Positions 23,579 through 34,300 of a stretch of DNA of 64,000 nucleotides are shown here, in pieces (position 1 is the stretch's first letter; every line of letters begins with the position of its first letter). The notes under the pieces are model-generated. The model saw only the letters and a list, made by a program, of their open reading frames with translations. It ran no database searches and was not told the origin of the DNA. A program made the position numbers and the translations under genes. The stretch comes from Dreissena polymorpha (taxonomy: Eukaryota > Mollusca > Bivalvia > Myida > Dreissenidae), in contig NC_068359.1 of assembly GCF_020536995.1 (NCBI RefSeq), positions 126,035,281-126,099,280 on the forward strand, given 5' to 3'.

Positions 23579-25140
23579 AATAATTTGTTAAAACACTTTA
23601 CATGTTGAAATACTTTTCTTGACAATATAAAGCATGAAATGCACAATGTCCACGAGGATTACACCAGCACTGATTAATGTGGTTGAGGATTACACCAGCA
23701 CTGAGTAGTGTGGTAGAGGATTACACCAGCACTGAGTAATGTGGTAGGTAAAGCAACGCCAACAAACTGCCACAAAACCACTGAAAGAATCCATTGATAG
23801 TGACACTGGGTTATTCATGCATATCTGATTCACAATAATTGGCATCTTCAGTGCCGTGGAGCCATACTCTAATACTACAGTACTCGTTATATAGTTTGTT
23901 ACACACTTCCATGTAAAATTTGCAAATTTCTCATTGGAAATGGGTGCCTTTAAAAAAAAATTATTATGACCTGACAGTTATGATTAACCCATGAATGTGC
24001 AAGCTTTGACTTATGTCTTTTGTTTTTTGCTGAACAGACAACATGCAGAAGAGACAGTATTGAGATACAAGGAATCCGGGGCGCGATACCCTAGCTCTTT
24101 GCAAATAGATCCCTTGGATCTTTCACGTGCTCAGTGCATAGCACCGATACCAGGGGACAAAAATATTTATAAACTGCACTCGTCCTGCAGAACTAGTGCA
24201 TTAAAATGTTCACTCATCCTGCAAATAAATGCACTCGTCCTTCAAATATGTGTGAAAAAAAGATTTCAAAGGACTGATATGACTAATAAAGTTTCCTATA
24301 TCACTGCTAAAATGCTGCTTACTCAGTTATTCATGCCAGCTGATCACAAAAGAAATGTTAAGCAGTGAAATAAGTTACTTTATTTATGAGGAATACAAAA
24401 TAAATAAATGAAGACAAATATTTTGCTAACTTCATGTTGTATAATTTTCAAAACTCTTTAACATGTAAGAGGAACAGGACTGAAATAATCAAAAATTAAA
24501 CTTTACTTGATAAATAAGCCTTAATTATTTAAACTATTTATATTTTGGACAGTTCATGAACATTTGGTCTAATCGTACACCAACTGCTGTGTTTTCCTTT
24601 TTTCTAATGCTCGAGTTCTTTCTGTTTCGGACGTTTGAACATCACCCCCCGCTCCCTTTAAAGAACGCTTGTATGTCAGAAGTTTTGAAGATGAAATTCA
24701 GAATGGATTAAAACCGTACTTCGCAGTTAAATAATAAAAAAAATTAAATACTTACAGTGAATGCAGTCAGATGGTTCCCGGTCAACATGGACGCGCAAAG
24801 TTTACACCAAAAGCCAATATTTACTCTGACCACAGTCTCACATAACAACGCGCACCTGCTGTATGAAATGTTCAATTACAATTTCCGTTTCATTCGCATT
24901 CTACTTTCAGAATAGATATGATTTAAGAAAATGATTTTATTTAATGAAAAAGAGTCTTACTGGTCAGAAAATACATATTTTAACTGCTTTAGGGAAATTC
25001 ACTCCTCCTTTCAAGACTTCAATCGTCAATACGAGTGGACTAGTGGAATTTTTGTTCTCTGAATACACGCGAGAAGTACCTGGGTTTCATACCAGTACAT
25101 CTCTAGTTGGGTGGGAAAGACTTGAAGCATTCCTGAAATT
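23579..25140. other. No gene recognised
   Basis: 23655-23745 contains a threefold direct repeat of 'gaggattacaccagcactga'; 23750-23950 is an inverted copy of 940-1110. The 125-codon frame at 23991-24368 has no family resemblance or splice support. Confidence 0.4.
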
Positions 25141-25143
25141 TCC

Positions 25144-25216
25144 GGTGCCCCGGCCAGGAGTTGAACCGGGGACCTCTGGAATGATAGACCAGAGTGTTAC
25201 CACTCGACTACCGCAC
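25144..25216 (-). repeat. tRNA-derived SINE-like head
   Basis: On the minus strand there is a box A-like TAGTCGAGTGG and a box B-like GGTTCAACTCC at tRNA-like spacing, with a stem around a nine-base anticodon-like loop. The 5' and 3' acceptor arms do not pair, so it is a Pol III-type SINE head and not a functional tRNA. Confidence 0.5.
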
Positions 25217-25319
25217 AACTTTGTATGGTACCAACTTTATATAAAGGAAAAACACAGCGATAACCTTTACATGTTGTATATTTTGTAGGTAACAGATACT
25301 AAGGCTTGTTCAGAAAGTT

Positions 25320-26253
25320 TTTTGTGAAAAAGAATGCTATTGGTGTAAAAATTATCCATCCATCCAATTATGCTGCCTATTTTAGTCTATTTTGCATAAA
25401 AGCACTATCAGTGTTTTTATCACTTATAGGGGAATGGCGGCGGGGCCCGTCCAAAGGGGAAAAATGCGTCGTTTTTTAGGAAAAGGGGAAAATTAAAAAT
25501 TCACTCTTATATATGTAATGATATTTATTATATGAATACACATGTTTGTATAAATATATTATTCACAGCAGAATGTCTCTGTCCTTTTTCTGAAATATAT
25601 ATCAATGATTTTTTCAACATTAGTTTCAGACAGTTCAGCCTTCATGCACAGTCTCAGTTTTCTTAGCCATTTTGAGTCGAATTGACTTTTTTTAAATCGA
25701 TTAAATGGCAAATTTGAGCATTTTTTATCAATAAAATGGACCAAATTGGAATGTTTTTATCAACAAATATTGACACAATATAGAATAAGATACATCAGGC
25801 CTTTTCCTGGCCATTTTGGGAGAAAAATGCAATTCATGTGAAAAGTCCACTGATTTGGAAAAAACTAATCTAATTTAATATAACACTTTATAATAATTAA
25901 AAATCATATAAATTATAGTTAAATACTTTGTTAGTTATTTATGAAATAAATTTGAGATATATTTGTCATGATTATGAAACAGTTCTTTCTAAAAATAAAA
26001 AATAATAAAAAAAATAATTTTTATTTTTTAACTACTTCTGGAGGGGATTTTTTTTACAAAATGGGGGGAAATATATACTCTTTTTTGAGTAGAATGGGGC
26101 CGATATCGGCCCCGAAATTGCCATAAAAAAACGCTGACTATTGAGGAGTATTTACGACTGTCAATCAACTGTTAAATCCTAATAGGCTGTTATGGGTTTT
26201 CCCTTAACTTTATGTCATGCAAAGTCAGGAAATATCAAGAGCAAATTTTTAAG
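25320..26253. other. No gene recognised
   Basis: AT-rich sequence with a probable element edge at 25430-25500 and 26040-26120 (ggggcccgtccaaagggg; aatggggccgatatcggccc). Confidence 0.35.
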
Positions 26254-26645
26254 TTATGGCAGCAATAACTAGACCAGTAAGTTATGGCAGCAATAACTAG
26301 ACCAGTAAGTTATGGCAGCAATAACTAGACCAGTAAGTTATGGCAGCAATAACTAGACCAGTAAGTTATGGCAGCAATAACTAGACCAGTAAGTTATGGC
26401 AGCAATAACTAGACCAGTAAGTTATGGCAGCAATAACTAGACCAGTAAGTTATGGCAGCAATAACTAGACCAGTAAGTTATGGCAGCAATAACTAGACCA
26501 GTAAGTTATAGCAGCAATAACAAGACCAGTAAGTTATGGCAGCAATAACTAGACCAGTAAGTTATGGCAGCAATAACTAGACCAGTAAGTTATGGCAGCA
26601 ATAACTAGACCAGTAAGTTATGGCAGCAATAACTAGACCAGTGTT
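26254..26645 (+). repeat. 28-bp minisatellite (14 copies) with GTAAGT
   Basis: Near-perfect units AAGTTATGGCAGCAATAACT followed by AGACCAGT. Each junction reads CCA/GTAAGTT, a consensus donor, but all three frames of the upstream sequence contain stops before the first copy, so no exon is attached. Confidence 0.9.
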
Positions 26646-26779
26646 TTTTTTCTTAAAATTTTCGGCCCCATTCCCAATGAAGAAAGTTTATATTTTTCCC
26701 ACACGGGACCTTGAAGTTCACAATTGAAGGTTTATTAAAACAAAAGCACTGCATTGCAGTTGCAAAAGCTCGGCTGCGG

Positions 26780-27240
26780 GTGCAGTCACAGTGACCTTGA
26801 CCTTTGACCTAGTGACCAAACAAGAGCACCGCATAAGGGGTGCCACACTGGGCTGCGAAAGCTTGTCATTTTTTTTTTTTAGAGGTCACAGTGACCTTGA
26901 CCTTTGACCTAGTGACCCAAAAATGGGTGTGTCGTGTAGAACTCATCAAGGTGCAATACATATGAAGTTTTAAAGTTGTAGGTGGAAGCACTTTGATTTT
27001 AGAGCGAATGTTAAGGTTATTATTAGAGGTCAAAGTGACCTTGACCTTTGACCTAGTGACCCAAAAATGGGTGTGAGGTGTAGAACTCATCAAGGTGAAT
27101 CTACATACATGTATGAAGTTTCAAAGTTGTAGGTGGAAGCACTTTGATTTTAGAGCCAATGTCAAGGTTTTAGCGAGACGGCAGACTGCAAGCTGGCTAT
27201 GACAATACCTCGGGTTTCCTCTGAAAGCAGCTGAGCTAAA
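26780..27240. repeat. Dispersed element with nuclear-receptor-like half sites
   Basis: Two diverged units contain gaggtcacagtgaccttgac and ctttgacctagtgaccc; the edges read aacaagagcaccgcataagg and gaaagcagctgagctaaa. An inverted relative with three units is at 38280-38850. 27241-27699 holds nothing recognisable. Confidence 0.6.
26883..26910. promoter_or_regulatory. Perfect palindromic ERE-like motif plus DR0/DR1 half sites
   Basis: AGGTCACAGTGACCT (26883-26897) is a perfect inverted repeat of AGGTCA with a three-base spacer. The same TGACCT is followed directly and then after one base by two more TGACCT copies (DR0 and DR1). The sequence match is exact; function is unproven, and the motif is part of a dispersed repeat. 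Confidence 0.3.
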
Positions 27241-27699
27241 AATATGTATTTTTTTTATATCTCAACATTTTGGTTATCTCCAATCCAGCTTTAATTTACT
27301 GCTCAAAATTTGCTATGGATCACTTTTTATTTTCAAATTATGTTCAATTTAATTTAATTTAAATTGTTATTTTGCAGGCTTTTATATTAGAATGTGTGTT
27401 TTGATTTGATTTTTATGTATTGCTTTATCATTGATGCGTGACGCTGGCTGAATCTAGCTAGGGGTGAACTTCAAATTACACATACTATAAAAAGTGATCC
27501 TTAGCAAATTTTTAGTAGTATATCATACTGAAAACACTTTTATTCTCAATTTTGAAGCATTTTTTAAAGCAAAACAACAACACTAATTCTCACTTATATT
27601 CAAAACACTGCAAATTTCCCAATAAAGGGACCCAGCACCAATTCCAAAATGGTGAAAAAAACAACACTATAGAAATCTTAATGTTTATCACACTATCAA

Positions 27700-29231
27700 C
27701 AGGGCTTGACACTAACTTTTTTTACCTACCAAAGGACCAACAGCTTTCAGAAATTACTGGTCCTCCAAGATTTCAAGTGGTCCGACGAAATCTATGTTAT
27801 TTTACCTAAATTTCAACTTACTTTCCGGACTATCCACAATGTATTGTGCATTTATAAAAAGAAAACTATACAATCTACTAAACTATTTCTTATCTTTTTC
27901 ATATTTTCACTGTACTTCAAGCTTCTCTTCATTAGTTTTAGGTTTTTCAGGCGGAGGTTCAACCACTCCTGGAATAAAATTTCACATTGCGAAAACTTGT
28001 AATCTTGAAAATACGCACAGCGCCCTCACACTACTATGGGGGAAGGGGTCCGCAGCCCTTAGGAGGGGGAATTTTCAATAACTGGATTCATCTTCCTGTA
28101 TAATAATATATAAGCCTACTATATTCAGTAGTAGTGGTCCCTTTCATACATGAACTTTCTTTACAGCAAAAAAATGCAAGAACAGGAACTTTATCAAAGC
28201 AGTTTACTATTCTAAACATCGCTTCTTGAAATAATTTAAAATAAAAGATCCATGCTCCTATTTAAAATTGTATGATAGCTATCATACCGAACAAAATGCA
28301 TCTGCATCTGACTGGGCAAGGAACTGCTGCTTGAACAGAAGATCTTTTTTTTTACATTTGGCAAATGTTTTACTTTTGATTTTTTTACCATAAGACTTGC
28401 TGTTATGAGTCATGATATTGTTTTGACCTTTACCTTCCAGCCGTTCTTGATCGTCTGGGTGTTTTTTCCCGATGTTTTGTGAGCGTCTAATCGATTAAGG
28501 TTACATACCACCAATTCCATTAGAACGAAATAGGCATAGATAGTTCAGTGCGCAAAAAACAGTCAATTTTCAAATATAAATCAGCAATTTTTTTTTCTGA
28601 GGGGGAAAAATTAGTTTCAGGGGGAAAAAAATATACTTTTCAGGTGGGGGACTGCCACCAAAATTCGGTGGCAGATTTAATAGATTGAGGGCCCTGACGC
28701 AGGTTTACTCTGCAGCAATGTCAAAACATTTTTTGGTGCCCTCCAGTGTAAATTTACATGGTAGGTAAACAAAGTATATTCTGATGGTACAACTACTAAG
28801 TTTGAAAAAATGCTGACTGCTGCTGTTTTTTCAAAATAATAAATACCATTTTGTTCATTTCTCGATCCTAACGCTTCGAATTTTATTCCGGGACATTTGC
28901 GGATCGTAAACCTTTTTTGTTGATCCGACAACATATTTTGATCCAAAAACATATTTGTATCATCCGGGCATCTGGAAAAATTGGAATTTCCAATATTTTG
29001 CTATTTTTAAACCGTTCTCCAGTCGGCCCATAAAATAATGATGAAATTATCTGTTTATTATGAACATAAAAAGTTGTTTTATTGATGAAAACAGATTTCC
29101 ACCAGTTTTTCACAATAAGCTGGCCAGGATATATCACTGGTACAATGGATCAACCAAATTTCTAGTTTCACTGGTCCTCCCTATTTTTTACTGACCCAGG
29201 GTCAACAGACCACCATTAGTGTCGAGCCCTG
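27700..29231. mobile_element. Terminal-inverted-repeat element (~1.5 kb), degenerate
   Basis: The ends are CAGGGCTTGACACTAA (27700) and TTAGTGTCGAGCCCTG (ending 29231); inside both ends is 'actggtcctcc'. No convincing target duplication or transposase was seen; the 91- and 84-codon minus-strand frames around 28677-29137 may be relics. Confidence 0.6.
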
Positions 29232-29338
29232 AGCAAGTTAAGTTGTTGCGTGATATGTTTATCTAAGCCTGAAAATAACGTATGTGGCTTTCATCACAGA
29301 TTAATGTGCTGCCTAAATTCAACGCAGCGAGTTTACAT

Positions 29339-30820
29339 CAGGGTTGTCATTATGATTGTAAACAAAGGATTATTTTGGAATAGTAACCGATTCAGCCGGG
29401 GGTCAAGGTCCAGGGCAAGGCCCTGGTAGGGGGGTCAGGGGGCAAAGCCCCCGACCGCAAACAAATTCTAGACATTTTAGGGACAAAATACTGCTATTCT
29501 CAGAGCATAAAAAGTTAAAATGAGGTCTTGAAAGAATAGACAATTTTAAGATTTTCACATTTTTAGTAAAGTGTACAATGTAAAAACATGTTATATTGAT
29601 AGATCATTACATGTTCCAATTCTATCCATTACCTGATAATCCAGTATTATTACGATTTCTTTTTTTCAAAACCAAACTATGGCCAATATTGACGATGAAT
29701 GTCGTCCGCCATTCAACGCAAGTGCATATATAAATTGAATTGTGGGATTGGGGAATTCCCATTGAACATGCGTGAATCACGTGACGCGATTTGAGAGCAT
29801 TGAGAACCGTTTATATTTAGTAATTACGACAAATCAACAACTCAATCTAAACTGTTACATGTAACTCCTTTCAGAAAAGTTTGAGAAAGTGAAAGTGAAT
29901 TTCTGAGAATAAAAACGCTTATTTCTTTAAATTTTACTGAGTACTTTTCATTCCGGATCGTGATATAACTTGTCAGGTTATTCATGCATGTAGATCTATA
30001 TGTATGCATAGTTTGGCAATCTCAAAACACGTTATTTACCTACTAATTACATTATGCATTATGACCATTTGTATATCAAAATGCATTATTTAATTGAAGT
30101 ATTTTCAAATGCGTATACTTAAATGTGTTATCCGAAATCATTTTCAGATTTCATTATTCACGGAAAATTTAGAAAATTCTAGCAACAGAGACACATTTCT
30201 CGTGTTTTTCATGTACAGATGAAAATCATGCCAAAATTAGACTTCATGTATAACGTCACGTCATTCTTCCTCTAGGAAAGCGTGGACTTTAATATTTAGA
30301 TGCTGAATAACAACTTCGTATGGCAGAGGTCGCTAATATCTTTTATTTTGGTAGAAAATCGAAGAGCATTTTTTAATATGTTGAAACCTTTTCTCTCACT
30401 AAAAAAACTAGTTAATAACGCTCTACAGCGCTACATTCGTTTAGCAACGGTCAGTAATAGTCTGTGAAATGTACAGCTATTTGATACAGTTTCATGTGGG
30501 GTCAGCGTGTATTCGGGCGTGTATTCGGCTGCCTGAGCGCTGATTGGTTGACGTGCTTACCAAGAAGAATTTGATTGACAGCTGGAAAAATCAATATTGG
30601 CCACTCGCTGAGAAATTCATTGAAAACAGTAGCTCTTAGGCGGAGTTAATGGACTGACTGAATGACCGGGCGTCGCTCTACTATACTACGGTTATTCCTT
30701 GTCAATTATTGTCGGTTTGTGTGATCAAAACTTCCGATCGCAATTCGGGAAAAACAACCGATTTTCTGGCTATTTTAACCGATGAATTCGATCGGCAATC
30801 GGTTAATAATGACAACCCTG
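29339..30820. mobile_element. Terminal-inverted-repeat element (~1.48 kb), non-coding
   Basis: The ends are CAGGGTTGTCATTA (29339) and TAATGACAACCCTG (ending 30820), flanked by TACAT on both sides, a possible 5-bp target duplication. Subterminal 'aaccgattcagcc' and 'atcggcaatcggtt' are also related. It carries no transposase and lies just upstream of MRPL42. Confidence 0.65.
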
Positions 30821-31297
30821 TACATACAAAACATCAAATTCAAAAGCCTTCGCTTCAGGAATTGCAACCCAACAACCGGAAGTGTCAATAGCTCCCAATT
30901 AGATTATTGCAAATCCAAAACAATATAGTGAAAAATTTCAGTAATCTACTTTCTTTACCAATTCATTTAATGATGTATGAACAAATAACAAATATTTAGA
31001 AAGGTCCGAAAAATTAGACTGTCCGGAAAATACTCGCCATCCCTGCAATCCGAATGTTGTGTAATAAGTAGTTTAAAGAGAAACATTATTACACATTATT
31101 ACCATATCTACATCCTTTATAAGGGTGGTGTTCTGGTTCTCAATTGCTTTTAACATTTTAACATTCAAGCCTTTATATAGAGTCTATCACTGTTGAATTA
31201 AATTTACAAATCCGGCGCCGATTGTCATAAAGGGACAAAACTCGTTTGACATCGAGGTTACATTAGACTAAACAATTGGGCCATGTAGTAAATCAAA

Positions 31298-31343
31298 ATG
31301 GCAGCGCCCATGAATGTCGCTTGGAAAAAATGCCTTTTGTTGT
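31298..31343 (+). CDS. MRPL42: MRPL42 coding exon 1
   Basis: ATG in a good context (aatcaaaATGG), 15 codons (MAAPMNVAWKKCLLL) plus one base, donor T/GTAAGTTTAC. The split codon T+GG gives Trp with exon 2. Too short to appear as an ORF; chosen because its phase and strong donor complete the conserved gene. No array follows this donor. Confidence 0.8.
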
Positions 31344-34300
31344 GTAAGTTTACCAATCCAGTGATTTTTTGCGAACACGTTGCTACACATTTTGAAGATA
31401 TTTGATTGTTCGAACAAATCGGAGGCTTTTTTTGCAGATGCGACTTGCCTTTCGTCTCTCAAACATTTGTACTATTTACACTGTAGGTTCACAACTTGAA
31501 CAAGATAATAGATAATTGAGTTAAACTTTAAGTTGATTTGTTAGGATTCCAAACAGTTGAATATCTTGTCTTTTTTTTCTTTAATTTGTCATACATTTTT
31601 AAACAGTAATTCACATATACACAAGAGTTTTATGGCCTACATCGGGACCTTTTGTGAACATTTTGGGGATATATGACAAATTTTTAGCCACAGGCACTCC
31701 ACATTAGTTGTAGCACCCTCACCCACTGCTACCCCTCCCACAGCTGCTATCCCCCTCGCAAAACCCCCAAAATGAGGAATAAATTAATTACAATGTAATA
31801 AGAGATTTATAAATTATAACATGTCCAAAAAAAAAATGTTTTTCTAAAAATAATTATAGGGCAGGACGGGGCATCAGAAGGGCAGGTTAGGGCTTCCGGA
31901 GGGCAGGGCGTGGTGCCCTTCCATTTAGGCCTAGCTGGAGCACTGTATATAATACATATATATATATATATATTTACACACTGTACCATACCATATTGTT
32001 TATATTAGTCCAAATAATTAGACGTAAGCTACCCCGATGTAAATCGACCTCATATTTATAGGAGTATGTTTATATGGGAAATAAAGAGTGTGGTGTCGAT
32101 CACAACACTGGTGCAATTATTTCTCGTATAATTATGTTATTTCACAAAGTCAATCATGCAGTAAACTTAAGTAAGTTTTTTTTTAAATATTCATTTAAGC
32201 CATTTAACCTCTTTCTTGTCTGTTTTGTGTTTAAAGATGAATAAGTTTGAACAATAAATGGTTGTTGAACTAATATTGCTCCTATAGCTATTGTAAAATT
32301 ATTATGAGCTGTAATAGAGTAAATTGAGTGTTCTCATCATCCAGACAGGGCAAAATGCGATATTGTGGGACTAGCTGTCTGGTAATTGTTGCTTCCAAAG
32401 ACAGTAAACCTTGCAGTTTTCACAGCATTTTTTCATGGTTACTGGCTCATGATATTTCCGTACATAAAAAGTGTTGGTAGTACACTGCAGCATAGATAAA
32501 TTCTGGGGATACTTCCAAACATTAACAGAGGGTCTGGAGTTGTTGTTTGTGAAAGCAGACGGACATTAACAGAGGGTCTGGAGTTGTTGTTTGTGAAAGC
32601 AGACGCACATTAACAGATGGTCTGGAGTTGTTGTTTGTGAAAGACTTCCAAACATTAACAGAGGGTCTGGAGTTGTTGTTTGTGAAAGACTTCCAAACAT
32701 TAACAGAGGGTCTGGAGTTGTTGTTTGTGAAAAACTTCCAAACATTAACAGAGGGTCTGGAGTTGTTTTTTGTGAAAGACTTCCAAACATTAACAGAGGG
32801 TCTGGAGTTGTTGTTTGTGAAAGCAGACGGACATATATGATTTTACGTTGCTTTACACACATGTCTCAAATGTGTTGCTCGTCAAATATGACAAATAACA
32901 CTCAATTAACAAAGGACATCATATAATTAGATAAATTATTCAAAAGTGCGTGCCATACAACGTTGAAGAATGAGTTTTAGATACAAGTAACATTTTTTTA
33001 TTAGAAATTTGCACATTAAATGTATATCACAGAACAAGTGTTTGTAAGTTGGAGTTTAGTCTACTTGCGTTGTAACTTCTGTATTGGCATGAATGTGAAA
33101 TGAAAGATATTGAAAGGAAAACATATAAAATACATTAATTAATCTTAGTTCAATACATCAATAGCACTCAAGTATGTATCATTATGTTTATAGCTGTAAA
33201 TATTTTCCCCAAACTTAATTGACACACATATTTATTTCTCCAAATCTGTATTTTACTTATTTTTTAATCAACCTTGCGTTACAATGCCCTTCTTGAATTC
33301 ATTTTGAGATGCCCCTATGTCCTCCTGAGTAAATTGAGCCAGGCCTCCAATGGCCTGTAAATGTTTTCTTACTGAAAGGACAGTCTGGCCTCTAAATTGT
33401 GATATTCTTCCACCAAGCCTGTTCATCTGCTTATCTTGAAAGATTAAAAAAAGGATTAAGATAGGTCAGCATAAGCACGGTGCTTATACCAAGTGATTTT
33501 TTTTATATCTGTGTTGGGAGAATAAAGCGCGACAAAGTTAACATTTTTAAGGATCTCTTTTCAAATATTTCACCATTTTTAATCGGATAAAGTGGAGGGC
33601 CCGCTCATTCGTAAGAGTTTCCTGTAGGTATCATGATCTTTTTAAACAAATTGGTATTTTTGTAGGGAAGTGCAACCGCACAGTTGAACGGTTAGAAAAA
33701 TGTTGGATCAGTGTGGGGACTTCATAGTACAAACGTGCGGTTGCACTTCACTGACAAAATACTTATTTGTTTAAAAAGATCATGATACCTATAGAAAACT
33801 CTCACGAATGAGCCCTATAGAAAACTCTCAGGATTGAGCAGGCTCTCCACTTGATCCCATTAAAAAAGGTGAAATATTTAAAAAGACACCATTAAAAATG
33901 TTAACTGGGTCGCGCTTTATTCTTCCAACACAGATCTTAAAAAGTCACGTGGTATAGGCACCGTGATAAGGGGATACTTCTTGTCATGCTAAATTAATTT
34001 GAATGGAAAAATTATTCGAATATTCGATTGAATGGTCAGCATTCAAATAATAAAAATGATATTCGCATATTCGCATTTTTTTCCAAACGTTATGACACCA
34101 ATATTTAATGACCTGCGAACCGCTTACTAAATAGCAACCGAAATCACCTGGGAGTAACATGTTTGAGGTGACGTTTTTCGTGTTAAACTGATGACGCGGC
34201 CCGTATCAGTGTTGATTGCGCAATGCAATATACACGCTCTAAGAAAGGCCCTGACTGTTGTTTGCCAATGGGGTGCCAATTAACGGTTTCAATTGACTGG

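Noticed and set aside
23991-24368. 125-aa ORF
   Set aside because: Low-complexity composition, no recognisable motif, no splice or start support.
25144-25216. Functional tRNA gene (also at 52853-52920 and 63279-63342)
   Set aside because: Internal promoter boxes are present but acceptor arms do not pair and loops have abnormal size; these are tRNA-derived repeat heads.
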